Shown here in pieces: positions 35,337-44,097 of a stretch of 64,000 nt of DNA (position 1 is its first letter; each line of letters opens with the position of its first letter). A model generated the notes under the pieces. It saw only the letters and a program-made list of their open reading frames with translations, was not told the DNA's origin and did no database searches. Both the position numbers and the translations under genes were made by a program. This DNA is from Sinomonas susongensis (lineage in GTDB: Bacteria; Actinomycetota; Actinomycetes; Actinomycetales; Micrococcaceae), in NCBI RefSeq assembly GCF_005877005.1, contig NZ_SSNH01000012.1, forward strand, positions 1 to 64,000, in the 5' to 3' direction.

Positions 35337-36557
35337 GTGTCCGATCACGTCATCGATTTCGAGACCCCCCTCAAGTTCGCCTATTGGGTGCCCAACGTCT
35401 CGGGAGGCCTCGTCGTCTCCACGATCGAGCAGCGCACCCACTGGGAGTTCGAGTACAACCGCAAGCTGGCGCGGACCGCTGAGAACTGCGGCTTCGAATA
35501 CGCCCTCACGCAGACCCGCTACGGCGCGAGCTACGGCGCGGACAAGCAGCACGAGGCCACGTCCTTCTCGCTCGCCCTCCTCGGGGCGACCGAGCGGCTC
35601 AAGGTCATCGCGGCGGTCCACCCCGGCATGTGGCACCCCGGGGTCCTCGCGAAGTTCATCATCACGGCAGACCATCTCTCGGGCGGACGCGCGGCCGTGA
35701 ACATCGTCTCAGGCTGGCTCAAGGACGAGTTCGTGAACTTCGGCCTCGAGTGGCTCGAGCACGACGAGCGCTACGTCCGCACCGAGGAGTTCATCAACGC
35801 GCTCCGCGGGCTGTGGACGGAGCAGGGCTACTCGCAGTCCGGGAAGTACTACAACATCAAGGACTTCACGCTGAACCCGGCCCCGGTGAGTGTCGAGGGG
35901 CGTCCGCACCCCGAGATCTTCTTCGGTGGCAACTCGACCGCGGCGCAGGCAGCGGCCGGCCGTACGGCGGACTGGTACTTCTCGAACGGCCGCGACATCG
36001 AGGGCTTCAAGGCGAACATCGCCGGCGTGCTCGCCGCAGCTAAGGAAGGCCGGAAGGCCCCGGCGTCCCCGCGGTTCGGCCTCAACGGCTTCGTCATCGC
36101 CCGCGACACCGAGAAGGAAGCCCACGACACCCTCCGCGAGATCATCGAAAAGGCCCACCGGCCGGCGGTCGAAGGCTTCGCCGCGGCGGTGAAGGAGGCC
36201 GGCCAGTCCACGAAGGACGGCAAGGGCATGTGGGAGGACTCGACCTTCGAGGACCTCGTCCAGTACAACGACGGCTTCCGCACGAAGCTCATCGGCACGC
36301 CCGAGCAGATCGCCGAACGCATCGTCGAGTACAAGAAGATCGGCGTCAACCTCTTCCTCACCGGCTACCTGCACTTCCAGGAGGAGATCGAGGCGTTCGG
36401 CCGCGACGTGCTCCCCATCGTGCGCGAGCTCGAGGCGGACCTCGCCCGGAAGAACGGCACCGAGCTCAATACCGAGCTCCTCCCCGTGACGAACTTCGAC
36501 GCCGTCCGGGGCGACGCGGGCCTCGCAGGCGCTGGCGTGGCCGGGGCAGGCGCCTGA
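35337..36557 (+). CDS. FMNH2-dependent dimethylsulfone monooxygenase
   Basis: A 406-residue luciferase-like (LLM) TIM-barrel monooxygenase resembling SfnG, which converts dimethylsulfone to methanesulfinate during sulfur starvation. Characteristic stretches are FAYWVPNVSGGLVVS, GFEYALTQTRYGASYGA and NIVSGWLKDEFVNFG. The GTG at 35337 has AAGGAG 7 nt upstream; the frame extends to 35253 only because it reads through the riboswitch. It needs reduced FMN from a separate reductase. Its stop overlaps the next start by one base (TGATG). Confidence 0.88.
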   Translation: MSDHVIDFETPLKFAYWVPNVSGGLVVSTIEQRTHWEFEYNRKLARTAENCGFEYALTQTRYGASYGADKQHEATSFSLALLGATERLKVIAAVHPGMWHPGVLAKFIITADHLSGGRAAVNIVSGWLKDEFVNFGLEWLEHDERYVRTEEFINALRGLWTEQGYSQSGKYYNIKDFTLNPAPVSVEGRPHPEIFFGGNSTAAQAAAGRTADWYFSNGRDIEGFKANIAGVLAAAKEGRKAPASPRFGLNGFVIARDTEKEAHDTLREIIEKAHRPAVEGFAAAVKEAGQSTKDGKGMWEDSTFEDLVQYNDGFRTKLIGTPEQIAERIVEYKKIGVNLFLTGYLHFQEEIEAFGRDVLPIVRELEADLARKNGTELNTELLPVTNFDAVRGDAGLAGAGVAGAGA

Positions 36558-37930
36558 TGGCCGAGCGCCAGTTCGGCTTCCGCACCAGAGCACTCCACGC
36601 AGGCGGCACGCCGGACGCCGAGCACGGTGCGAGGGCCGTGCCGATCTACCAGTCGACGTCGTTCGTGTTCAAGGACACCGACGACGCCGCGAACCTCTTC
36701 GCGCTCCAGAAGTACGGCAACATCTACTCCCGCATCGGCAACCCGACGGTCGCCGCCTTCGAGGAACGCATCGCGTCCCTCGAGGGCGGCCTTGGTGCGG
36801 TCGCGACGTCGTCAGGCATGGCCGCGGAGTTCATCACGTTCGCCGCTCTCGCCCAAGCGGGCGACCACATCGTCGCGTCGTCGAAGCTGTACGGCGGCAC
36901 CATCACGCAGCTCGACGTGACGCTGCGCCGCTTCGGCATCGACACCACGTTCGTGGACAGCACGGAAGCCGCAGACTTCAAGGCCGCGCTCCGGGGCAAC
37001 TCGAAGGCCGTCTACACCGAAGTGGTCGCAAACCCCTCCGGCGACATCGCCGACCTCCCCGGCCTGGCCGCCGTCGCCCACGAGCACGGCGTCCCGCTCG
37101 TGGTCGACTCGACGCTCACTCCCCCGTACCTCCTGCGGCCGATCGAGCACGGCGCGGACATCGTGATCCATTCGGCGACCAAGTTCCTCGGCGGCCACGG
37201 CACCACACTGGGCGGCGTCGTCGTCGAAAGCGGGACGTTCGACTGGGGCAACGGCAAGTTCCCGTCCATGACCGAGCCCGTGCCGAGCTATGGGAACGTC
37301 TCCTGGTGGGGCAACTTCGGCGAGTACGGCTTCCTCACGAAGCTCCGCTCGGAGCAGCTGCGCGACATCGGGCCCTCGCTCTCGGCGCAGTCCGCGTTCC
37401 AGCTCCTACAGGGTGTGGAGACGCTCCCGCAGCGCATGGACGCCCACCTCTCGAACGCGCAGCGGGTCGCGGAATGGCTCGACGCGGACGCACGTGTCAC
37501 CTATGTGAACTACGCCGGCCTGCCGTCGCACCCGCAGCACGGACGCGCCACCGAGCTCCTGCCGCTCGGCGTCGGCTCGGTGTTCAGCTTCGGGGTCAAG
37601 GGCGGCCGCGAGGCCGGCGCCCGCTTCATCGAGGCGCTCCAGCTCGCGAGCCACCTGGCCAACATCGGCGACGCTCGCACCCTCGTGCTGCACCCCGGAT
37701 CGACCACGCACCAGCAGCTCTCGTCCGCCCAGCTCGCCGCCGCGGGGGTGCCCGGGGACCTCATCCGGCTCTCGGTGGGGCTAGAGGATGTCGAGGACAT
37801 CATCTGGGATCTGGACCAGGCGCTTGCGGCTTCCCAGCAGGCCGAGGATCAGTTCGCTGAGCCGACCTACGACGGCGAGGCGTGCGCAGTGCCGGGCGTC
37901 GCCGCTGCTTCGAAGGGAGTCGCCGAATGA
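36557..37930 (+). CDS. O-acetylhomoserine sulfhydrylase (PLP-dependent)
   Basis: A 457-residue Cys/Met-metabolism PLP enzyme. The N-terminus FGFRTRALHAGGTPD and PIYQSTSFVF are typical of O-acetylhomoserine aminocarboxypropyltransferase, and the PLP lysine is in IHSATKFLGGHG. It makes homocysteine from O-acetylhomoserine and sulfide, so sulfur freed through the SfnG route can enter methionine. It is translationally coupled at both ends (TGATG with sfnG, ATGA with the CoA-binding gene). Confidence 0.9.
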   Translation: MAERQFGFRTRALHAGGTPDAEHGARAVPIYQSTSFVFKDTDDAANLFALQKYGNIYSRIGNPTVAAFEERIASLEGGLGAVATSSGMAAEFITFAALAQAGDHIVASSKLYGGTITQLDVTLRRFGIDTTFVDSTEAADFKAALRGNSKAVYTEVVANPSGDIADLPGLAAVAHEHGVPLVVDSTLTPPYLLRPIEHGADIVIHSATKFLGGHGTTLGGVVVESGTFDWGNGKFPSMTEPVPSYGNVSWWGNFGEYGFLTKLRSEQLRDIGPSLSAQSAFQLLQGVETLPQRMDAHLSNAQRVAEWLDADARVTYVNYAGLPSHPQHGRATELLPLGVGSVFSFGVKGGREAGARFIEALQLASHLANIGDARTLVLHPGSTTHQQLSSAQLAAAGVPGDLIRLSVGLEDVEDIIWDLDQALAASQQAEDQFAEPTYDGEACAVPGVAAASKGVAE

Positions 37931-38427
37931 GCACTGCAGCCAGCCAGCGCACGTGGGCAGGGCCTTCCGCCGTCGAGCGCCTCAGCATCCTGCGGGAGAC
38001 GAAGGTCATCGCGATGGTGGGCGCCTCCGACAAGCCGAGCCGGGCGAGCTACTTCGTCGCGACGTACCTGCTCTCCTCGACGAAGTACCGCGTCTACTTC
38101 GTCAACCCCGTCGTCAAGACGATTCTGGGGCAGCCGGTCTACCCCTCGCTCGCGGACCTCCCCGAGACCCCGGACCTCGTGGAGGTCTTCCGCAGGCACG
38201 ACGACCTCCCAGGCGTCCTCGAAGAGGCAAAATCCGTCGGGGCCAAGACGATCTGGCTCCAGCTCGGATCGTGGCACGAGGGCGTCGCGGCGGACGCCGA
38301 AGCGGCAGGGATCAACGTGGTCATGGACCGCTGCGTCAAGATCGAGCACGCCCGGTTCCACGGCGGCCTGCACCTCGCGGGCTTCAACACCGGCGTCATC
38401 TCGAGCAGGCGGCAGGTGCTGGCCTAG
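37927..38427 (+). CDS. CoA-binding domain protein (YccU type)
   Basis: 166 residues with a single Rossmann CoA-binding domain: VIAMVGASDKPSRASYFVATYLL at the start and NVVMDRCVKIEHARF near the end. The family often travels with O-acetylhomoserine sulfhydrylase; its role is unknown. The TAG stop lies in the loop of the operon terminator. A second, only distantly similar CoA-binding protein is encoded at 40790-41227. Confidence 0.85.
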   Translation: MSTAASQRTWAGPSAVERLSILRETKVIAMVGASDKPSRASYFVATYLLSSTKYRVYFVNPVVKTILGQPVYPSLADLPETPDLVEVFRRHDDLPGVLEEAKSVGAKTIWLQLGSWHEGVAADAEAAGINVVMDRCVKIEHARFHGGLHLAGFNTGVISSRRQVLA

Positions 38428-38442
38428 ACGCCAGCACCTGCC
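38411..38442. terminator. Bidirectional terminator of the sulfur operon and the aldo/keto reductase gene
   Basis: A perfect 13-bp stem, GGCAGGTGCTGGC (38411-38423) with GCCAGCACCTGCC (38430-38442), around CTAGAC. The loop contains the stop codon of the CoA-binding gene, and the convergent aldo/keto reductase gene ends 10 bp beyond. Confidence 0.8.
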
Positions 38443-38451
38443 TGCCCGGTT

Positions 38452-39456
38452 TCAGGCCACCCGGCTGGCGGGGGACTGGGTCAGCGTCGGGTCGGTTTCG
38501 GCCACGGAGCCGATGACCTCGTCGATCTTGGCCAGCACCGAAGCCTCGAGCTTGACACCGGCGGCGGCCGCATTCGAAGCGATCTGCTCGGGGCGGCTCG
38601 CGCCGACGATGGCGCCGGCGACGTTGGGGTTCTGCAGCACCCACGCCACGGCGAGCTGGGCCAAGGTGAGGTCGAGTTCGTCGGCGATCGGCTTCAGGTT
38701 CTGCACGGCGGTGAGGATGTCGTCTCGCATCCACCGCGAGATCATGTTCTTCCCGCCCTTCTCGTCCGTTGCCCGCGATCCCTCAGGCAGGGGCTGGCCC
38801 GGCACGTACTTTCCGGTCAGGATGCCCTGGGCGATCGGCGAGAACACTATCTGCGAGAGCCCTAGCTCCTCGGAGGTGGGAACGACCTCCCGCTCGATGA
38901 CGCGCCACAGCATGTTGTACTGAGGCTGGTTTGAGATGAGCTGGAACCCGAGCTCCGTGGCCAGCTTGTGCCCGGCGCGGATCTGCTCCGCGTTCCACTC
39001 GCTCACACCGATGTAGAGCGCCTTGCCCTGACGGACGATGTCGGCGAAGGCCTGCATCGTCTCCTCGATCGGCGTCTCATAGTCGAACCGGTGCGCCTGG
39101 TACAGGTCGACGTAATCGGTGCCGAGCCGCTCGAGCGAACCGTTGATCGACTCCATGATGTGCTTGCGCGACAGGCCGGTGTCGTTCTTGCCACCGGGGC
39201 CGGTAGGCCAGTACACCTTCGTGAAGATCTCGATGCTTTCCCGGCGCTCGCCCTTGAGGGCGTTGCCCAGCACGGCCTCGGCCGCCGTATTGGCGTAGGC
39301 ATCGGCCGTGTCGAAGCTCGAGATGCCGGCGTCGAGAGCCGCGTGGATGCTCTTGCCGGCGGTCTCGTCGTCGACCTGGGACGCATGCGTGAGCCAGTTT
39401 CCGTAGATGATCTCGGAGATCTTGAAGCCCGAGTTGCCAAGGTACCTGAATTCCAT
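38452..39456 (-). CDS. Aldo/keto reductase
   Basis: A 334-residue NADPH-dependent (beta/alpha)8 reductase of the YakC/potassium-channel beta subunit type. The catalytic tetrad is visible: Asp and Tyr in DTADAYANTAAE, Lys in FTKVYWP, and His in LYQAHRFDYE. The ATG at 39456 is preferred over 39480 because GGGGAAG precedes it. Its promoter carries a 20-bp sequence nearly identical to the one before xylA, so it is probably part of the same ROK regulon and may act on xylose or a related sugar or polyol. Confidence 0.85.
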   Translation of the reverse strand: MEFRYLGNSGFKISEIIYGNWLTHASQVDDETAGKSIHAALDAGISSFDTADAYANTAAEAVLGNALKGERRESIEIFTKVYWPTGPGGKNDTGLSRKHIMESINGSLERLGTDYVDLYQAHRFDYETPIEETMQAFADIVRQGKALYIGVSEWNAEQIRAGHKLATELGFQLISNQPQYNMLWRVIEREVVPTSEELGLSQIVFSPIAQGILTGKYVPGQPLPEGSRATDEKGGKNMISRWMRDDILTAVQNLKPIADELDLTLAQLAVAWVLQNPNVAGAIVGASRPEQIASNAAAAGVKLEASVLAKIDEVIGSVAETDPTLTQSPASRVA

Positions 39457-39493
39457 GGTCTTCCCCTCTCGCACCCACATCGAGTGGGGCGAA

Positions 39494-39513
39494 TTAGTAT
39501 ACCTTCTGAACTA
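39494..39513 (-). promoter_or_regulatory. Second candidate ROK (XylR-type) operator
   Basis: TTAGTATACCTTCTGAACTA matches the xylA operator at 52317-52336 in 16 of 20 positions, and the flanks GAA and TATA also match. It lies 38-57 nt before the aldo/keto reductase ATG. Confidence 0.6.
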
Positions 39514-39551
39514 TAAGCCTTGGGCCAAGGGACGATCAAGGCTTCCGAGAC

Positions 39552-40319
39552 CTAGAAGACGCTGTACCCGCCGTCGACCGTGAGCACGGAACCCGTCATG
39601 AAGCTCGAGGCGGCGCTGGCGAGGAAGACGATCGCCCCGCCCAGCTCTTCCGGCTCGCCAGCCCGCTGCTGGGGAGTGTCCTCGATCCAGTACCGATGGA
39701 ACTGCGGGTCGTCGATGGGCGACATGTCCGTGCGCATGTATCCGGGAGCGAGAGCGTTGACTCGGACGTTGTGCGGGGCCCATTCGGCGGCCAGGCTGCG
39801 GGTGAGGTGATGCACTGCGGCCTTGGACGCGTTGTAGGCCGGCTGCCACTGAGGGCGGTTCACGATTGCAGCGGACATCGAACCGACATTGATGATGGAT
39901 CCACCACCGCGGCTGATCATGTGGCGCCCGAACACCTGGCTTGTGATCCAGAGCCCGTCCACGTTGACGTCCATGACGTGGCGCCATTCCTCGTCGGTCA
40001 CGTCCACCGCTGCCTTGTGGATGCACACGCCTGCGTTGTTGACCAGGATGTCCGCCCGGTCGAATTCCGCGGCGGTCCGTTCAAGCAGTCGCTCGATGTC
40101 CTTGCGGGACGTGACGTCGGCGGCGACTCCGATGGACCGGGCCCCTTGGTCCGTGAGCTCCGAGCTCACCGCTTCGGCCTCGGACGCGCTGCGGCCGACG
40201 ACGACGACGTTCGCGCCCGCTTCGGACAGCGCCTGGGCGAAGGCACGGCCGAGCCCCCGCGTGGAACCGGTCACGACGGCCGTCTGGCCGGAGAGGTCGA
40301 ATCGGTCGAGAACCTTCAT
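39552..40319 (-). CDS. Short-chain dehydrogenase/reductase
   Basis: A 255-residue classical SDR: the NAD(P)-binding TGSTRGLGRAFAQAL, the NNAG motif, and the catalytic Ser plus YNASK (GSMSAAI, PAYNASKAA). The C-terminus MTGSVLTVDGGY is typical of gluconate 5-dehydrogenase-like and polyol dehydrogenases. The ATG at 40319 has AAGGAG about 14 nt upstream, which is rather far. It is on the same strand as the aldo/keto reductase, 95 bp upstream of it. Confidence 0.88.
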   Translation of the reverse strand: MKVLDRFDLSGQTAVVTGSTRGLGRAFAQALSEAGANVVVVGRSASEAEAVSSELTDQGARSIGVAADVTSRKDIERLLERTAAEFDRADILVNNAGVCIHKAAVDVTDEEWRHVMDVNVDGLWITSQVFGRHMISRGGGSIINVGSMSAAIVNRPQWQPAYNASKAAVHHLTRSLAAEWAPHNVRVNALAPGYMRTDMSPIDDPQFHRYWIEDTPQQRAGEPEELGGAIVFLASAASSFMTGSVLTVDGGYSVF

Positions 40320-40358
40320 TGCTGTAGATCGTCTCCTTGTCCCCGGATTGGTGGAGCG

Positions 40359-40757
40359 TTATCGCGCGAGTCCGGCCCACCCGAGCGCCTCGCGCTGCCC
40401 CTTGGGGAGGGAGGCGACCACGAGATCGTACGAGTCCTCGATCATGTCGCGCACTGCATCATCGGTGAGCTCGCCGTCAAGCCGGACGGCGTTCCAGTGC
40501 TTCTTGTTCATGTGCCATGCGCCGGTGATCTCGGGGTGGACCGCCCGCAGCCGGACGGCGAGGGCGGGCTCGCACTTGAGCGATATGGAGGGGGGCTGGA
40601 CGTCGGGCCGCATCGCCGCGAACATCTTGCCCTCGACGGCGGAGCCAACCGAGGCGGCGGACCTCACCTTGTAGACGGCGATCTCCGGCCCGAACGGGTA
40701 GTCCTCGTAGGCTCCGGCGAAGGAGAGGCAGAGCTCTCTCGCAGCTTCCGCATGCAT
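40359..40757 (-). CDS. MmcQ/YjbR family protein
   Basis: A 132-residue YjbR-like protein. FAGAYEDYPFGPEIAVYKV and HMNKKHWNAVRLDGELTDD are the family's conserved parts, and the fold resembles the type IV secretion chaperone/DNA-binding CyaY-like fold. The ATG at 40757 is preferred because TAGGCT (40764-40769, minus strand) lies exactly 6 nt upstream; a GTG at 40763 would fall inside that spacer. Confidence 0.8.
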   Translation of the reverse strand: MHAEAARELCLSFAGAYEDYPFGPEIAVYKVRSAASVGSAVEGKMFAAMRPDVQPPSISLKCEPALAVRLRAVHPEITGAWHMNKKHWNAVRLDGELTDDAVRDMIEDSYDLVVASLPKGQREALGWAGLAR

Positions 40758-40789
40758 GGGCACAGCCTAACGGCGTCGGGGGTGAGGCG

Positions 40790-41227
40790 TCAGGCTTGAT
40801 GGCGGCGCGCGCGGCGCCAGGCCTCCTGGGCCGGGCACGCGTTCATGACGACGTCGAGGCCCGCGGCCTTCGCGCGCTCGGCGGCCGCTTCGTCGATGAC
40901 CCCAAGCTGGAGCCACACGGCCTTCGCTCCCGCCGCGATGGCCTGGTCGACGACGTCGCCGACCCGCTGCGAGTTCACGAAGCAGTCCACGACGTCGAGC
41001 GGGTGGAGTTCCGCGGGGATGTCGGCGAGTTTCGCGTAGCCCTTCTCGCCGTGGACCTCCTCGGCGCGCGGGTTCACGGGGATGATCTGCTGGCCGAGGT
41101 CGTCGCGCAGGAATTCTGCGACCGAGTAGGCGGCGCGCCATTGGTTCTGGGTGAGGCCGACGACGGCCCAACGGCCGTGGGTGTCCATGAGGCGTTCGAT
41201 GACGGCGGGATCGTTGACATGTCCCAT
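40790..41227 (-). CDS. CoA-binding domain protein
   Basis: A 145-residue single Rossmann domain: WAVVGLTQNQWRAAYSVAEFL at the start and AAGLDVVMNACPAQE at the end. It has the general CoA-binding/YccU architecture, but the sequence differs clearly from the protein at 37927-38427. The ATG is 6 nt after TAGAGT (41234-41239, minus strand). Confidence 0.8.
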   Translation of the reverse strand: MGHVNDPAVIERLMDTHGRWAVVGLTQNQWRAAYSVAEFLRDDLGQQIIPVNPRAEEVHGEKGYAKLADIPAELHPLDVVDCFVNSQRVGDVVDQAIAAGAKAVWLQLGVIDEAAAERAKAAGLDVVMNACPAQEAWRRARRHQA

Positions 41228-41272
41228 AGCGCCACTCTACGCCGGGAACCGTCCCTCCACGCTGGGACGAGA

Positions 41273-41306
41273 ACGGCGGCACGGCCCCAATGGACCGTGC
41301 CGCCGT
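41273..41306 (-). terminator. Terminator of the MFS transporter gene
   Basis: A perfect 12-bp stem, ACGGCGGCACGG (41273-41284) with CCGTGCCGCCGT (41295-41306), 28 bp beyond the transporter stop. Confidence 0.75.
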
Positions 41307-41333
41307 CGAAGGAACCGTTACAGAAGCCTGGTG

Positions 41334-42746
41334 CTAGACCTCGGCGACGGCCTTCCCCTCCTGGTCAACGTAGCCGTAGAGCTCCGGGAGGATGAACTTC
41401 GCGGCGAGGAAGCCGATGAGGGAGAGGACGGCGACGGCGAGCGTCGCGCCGACCTTGCCCCACGAGGCGGTCATGATCGGGAACACGAAGGCGCCGAAGA
41501 ACGAGGCACCCTTCACGAACACGTAGCCGAAGCCGGACGCGGTGGCGCGGAAGCGGGCCGGGGCGACCATCGAGGTGATGGTCATGCCGTTGGAGGCATC
41601 CCAGTAGTGGCCCCACATGAGGGTGCAGGCACCCAGGACGATGAGCCACTGGATGTTCGCGCCCAGGGCAAAGGCACCGATCACGAGACCGGCGAAGGCG
41701 AGGCCGTAGCCCCACATGGCAACGCCGCGGTGGCCGATCTTGGAGATCATCATCGGAGCGGTAAGACCAGAGATCGTCGCGAGGACGTAGATCGCCGCGG
41801 TGACGAAGTTGGTGCCCGTGATGTTCGTCGTGTGGCCGCTGCCGGCAACGCCGACGCCGGCGGTGACGAGGATGACCGGGAGGTAGAACCCGAACGCCGT
41901 GAACTCGGCACCCTGGCAGGCGTTGGAGATCCAGCCGAAGATGGTCGCGCGGCGCCTGGTCTTGTCAGCCCAGATGACCTTGAGGAAGTCCCCGACCTTG
42001 GGCTTCTCCATGACGACGTTCTCGTTCGGGAGCATGTCGAGCGAGTCGTTGAAGAGGCGCTGGGAGACCTCCTTGGCCTTGACGAACTGGCCGCGCTGGA
42101 TGAGCGAGAGCGGGGTCTCCGGCAGGTCGAGGCGCGCGAGCAGGAGGATGAAGGCCGGGAGCGCGCCGATGGCGAGGGCGACGCGCCACAGGATGGCGTG
42201 GTCCATGCCCGTCATGTACATGATCGTGATGACGACGATGGAGAAGACCTCGCCGAGGCCGAACATGAACTGCCAGCGGCTGCCCATGACCTCGCGGGCG
42301 CCCTTGGTCATGGACTCCATGATGTAGGCGTAGCCGTTGGAGATGTCGCTGCCGAGCGGGATGCCGATCAGGAACCGGATGATGATCAGGTCCCAGACGT
42401 TCGTGGAGAACCCTTGGACCAGCGCGAGCACGATGAAGAGCACCATCGTGAGGATGAAGACGCGCTTGCGGCCCAATCGGTCGGCAACATAGCCGCCGAT
42501 CAGCGCACCGATGAGCGCGCCGCCCTGCACGCCGGCCGTCACGAGGCCGAGCTGGACCGCGGTCGGGTGGTACTCGGCGCTGATGAAGACGAGGACGAAC
42601 GAGATCGCATACAGATCCCACGCCTCGATGAGGATCGTGGCAATCATCATCCAGCCGCCGCGGCGGCTGGACGTGGTGCCGTCCTTGTTCAGAAGGACTT
42701 CGGTTGCCTCGTCGGACAACCGTCGGATGGTGGTCTGGTCCATCAT
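41334..42746 (-). CDS. MFS transporter
   Basis: A 470-residue major facilitator with about 12 membrane helices. The loop 2-3 signature GGYVADRLGRKRVF and the mid-protein LDLPETPLSLIQRG resemble sugar- and organic-acid/phosphate-type permeases. The substrate is unknown. Two adjacent ATGs (42746, 42743) follow AAAGG; the second has the better spacing. The divergent FadR-type GntR regulator suggests induction by a sugar acid or carboxylate. Confidence 0.85.
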   Translation of the reverse strand: MMDQTTIRRLSDEATEVLLNKDGTTSSRRGGWMMIATILIEAWDLYAISFVLVFISAEYHPTAVQLGLVTAGVQGGALIGALIGGYVADRLGRKRVFILTMVLFIVLALVQGFSTNVWDLIIIRFLIGIPLGSDISNGYAYIMESMTKGAREVMGSRWQFMFGLGEVFSIVVITIMYMTGMDHAILWRVALAIGALPAFILLLARLDLPETPLSLIQRGQFVKAKEVSQRLFNDSLDMLPNENVVMEKPKVGDFLKVIWADKTRRRATIFGWISNACQGAEFTAFGFYLPVILVTAGVGVAGSGHTTNITGTNFVTAAIYVLATISGLTAPMMISKIGHRGVAMWGYGLAFAGLVIGAFALGANIQWLIVLGACTLMWGHYWDASNGMTITSMVAPARFRATASGFGYVFVKGASFFGAFVFPIMTASWGKVGATLAVAVLSLIGFLAAKFILPELYGYVDQEGKAVAEV

Positions 42747-42867
42747 CGCCTTTCTTGCTGGCAACCGGCGCACGCTGCACCTGCCGGCGAGGCGGTGTGA
42801 GTTGACGCCATAGTCACTCCTTGATGGGGGGTGGTTTACATCTGTTTCTCGTGTCCCAGATGCGTCA

Positions 42868-42880
42868 TAGATCATATCTA
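42868..42880. promoter_or_regulatory. Candidate GntR/FadR operator
   Basis: TAGAT-CAT-ATCTA, a perfect 5-bp inverted repeat with a 3-bp centre, in the 199-bp spacer between the transporter and regulator genes. A TATGAT -10-like box (42904-42909) for the regulator follows. Confidence 0.45.
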
Positions 42881-42945
42881 AAACCGTGACTTGTGCAACA
42901 GCTATGATGTAGCAACGCGATCGTCGCTGATCTACAGGAGATTCC

Positions 42946-43716
42946 ATGCCGGTAGCAGGCCCTCTCAAACCCCCCGGCGGAGCCCTCGCGGGCGGCCTGC
43001 ATGCCAGGGTGCTCGAGCGCATGGGCTCCGCGATCGCAGACGGGGCTCTGGCCGAGGGCAGCGTCCTGCAGATCGAGGAGCTCGAGGAGCGTTATGCCGT
43101 CTCCCGCTCTGTGGTGCGCGAGGCAGTCCGAGTGCTCGCTTCGATGGGGCTGGTCGCGATGCGGCGGCGCATCGGCGTCCAGATCCTGCCCACGAGCGAG
43201 TGGAACGTCTACGACCCCCAGGTGATCCGCTGGCGGCTCGACTCCTCCGGACGGTTCGCCCAGCTGCGCTCGCTCACCGAGCTCCGCACCGCCGTCGAGC
43301 CGGAGGCCGCGCGGCTCGCCGCCCTCCGCGCACCGCAGGAGCGAGCCGCTGAGATCCTCGCCCTTGCGGGCGAGCTGTGGGCTGCGGGCCAGGACACGGA
43401 CGGCGAACGGTTCCTCCAACTGGACATCGAGTTCCATCGCCTCGTGCTCGCTGCCTCCGGCAACGAGATGTTCACGGCCCTGTACCCCCTCGTGGAAGAG
43501 GTCCTCGCGGGCCGGACCCACCACGGGCTCATGCCCGAACGACCGCACGCGGAGGCGCTCGAACAGCACATGAACGTGGCAGTCGCGATCCAGCGCTCGG
43601 ACCCCGATGCGGCGCATGACGCCATGCTGGCGCTCATGAGCCGCACGATGTCCGAGGTCAGCGAGCGCTTCGGCGCACTGGGGGGGCCTTCAGCGGAGAA
43701 GACCGAGGGGCGCTAG
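42946..43716 (+). CDS. GntR-family regulator, FadR subfamily
   Basis: 256 residues. The N-terminal winged helix (LEERYAVSRSVVREAVRVLASMGLV, about 45-70) and C-terminal FCD domain (RSLTELRTAVEPEAARLAA, then ASGNEMFTALYPL) put it in the FadR group, whose members sense organic acids or sugar acids and often bind a metal through FCD Asp/His residues. The ATG at 42946 has CAGGAG upstream. It is divergent from the MFS gene, so it very likely controls that transporter. Confidence 0.88.
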   Translation: MPVAGPLKPPGGALAGGLHARVLERMGSAIADGALAEGSVLQIEELEERYAVSRSVVREAVRVLASMGLVAMRRRIGVQILPTSEWNVYDPQVIRWRLDSSGRFAQLRSLTELRTAVEPEAARLAALRAPQERAAEILALAGELWAAGQDTDGERFLQLDIEFHRLVLAASGNEMFTALYPLVEEVLAGRTHHGLMPERPHAEALEQHMNVAVAIQRSDPDAAHDAMLALMSRTMSEVSERFGALGGPSAEKTEGR

Positions 43717-43731
43717 GCACCAGGCCGACCG

Positions 43732-44088
43732 CTAGGCCAGACAGAGGCAGAATGGGTGCCCGGCCGGGTCGAGGAAGACCCGGAACGTCTCACCCGGCTG
43801 ATGCTCGTGCTTCGTGGCACCGAGCTCGACGACGGCAGATTCGCCCGCATCGAGGTCGTCGACGACCACGTCCAGATGCATCTGCTGGGGCTGGTCCTGG
43901 CTGGGCCAGCGCGGCGGATGGTAGTCCTCGACCCTCTGGAAGCAGATGGCGTCCCCGTAGTCGGCGCGGACTTCGGCCCAGTCCGAATCGACGTTCACCT
44001 TCCAGTCGAGCAGGGCACCGTAGAACCTTGCCAGCTCGCCTGGATCGGGGCAGTCGATGACAACGCTGGGGAAACGGGCGATCGCCAT
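43732..44088 (-). CDS. VOC (glyoxalase/bleomycin resistance) family protein
   Basis: A 118-residue single-module VOC protein (RFPSVVIDCPDPGELARFYGALL, LDVVVDDLDAGE, VFLDPAGHPFCL). Too general for a substrate. The ATG is 6 nt after TAGAGT (44095-44100, minus strand), and that hexamer contains the stop codon of the gene upstream, an example of very compact gene packing. Confidence 0.8.
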   Translation of the reverse strand: MAIARFPSVVIDCPDPGELARFYGALLDWKVNVDSDWAEVRADYGDAICFQRVEDYHPPRWPSQDQPQQMHLDVVVDDLDAGESAVVELGATKHEHQPGETFRVFLDPAGHPFCLCLA

Positions 44089-44097
44089 GGCGACACT

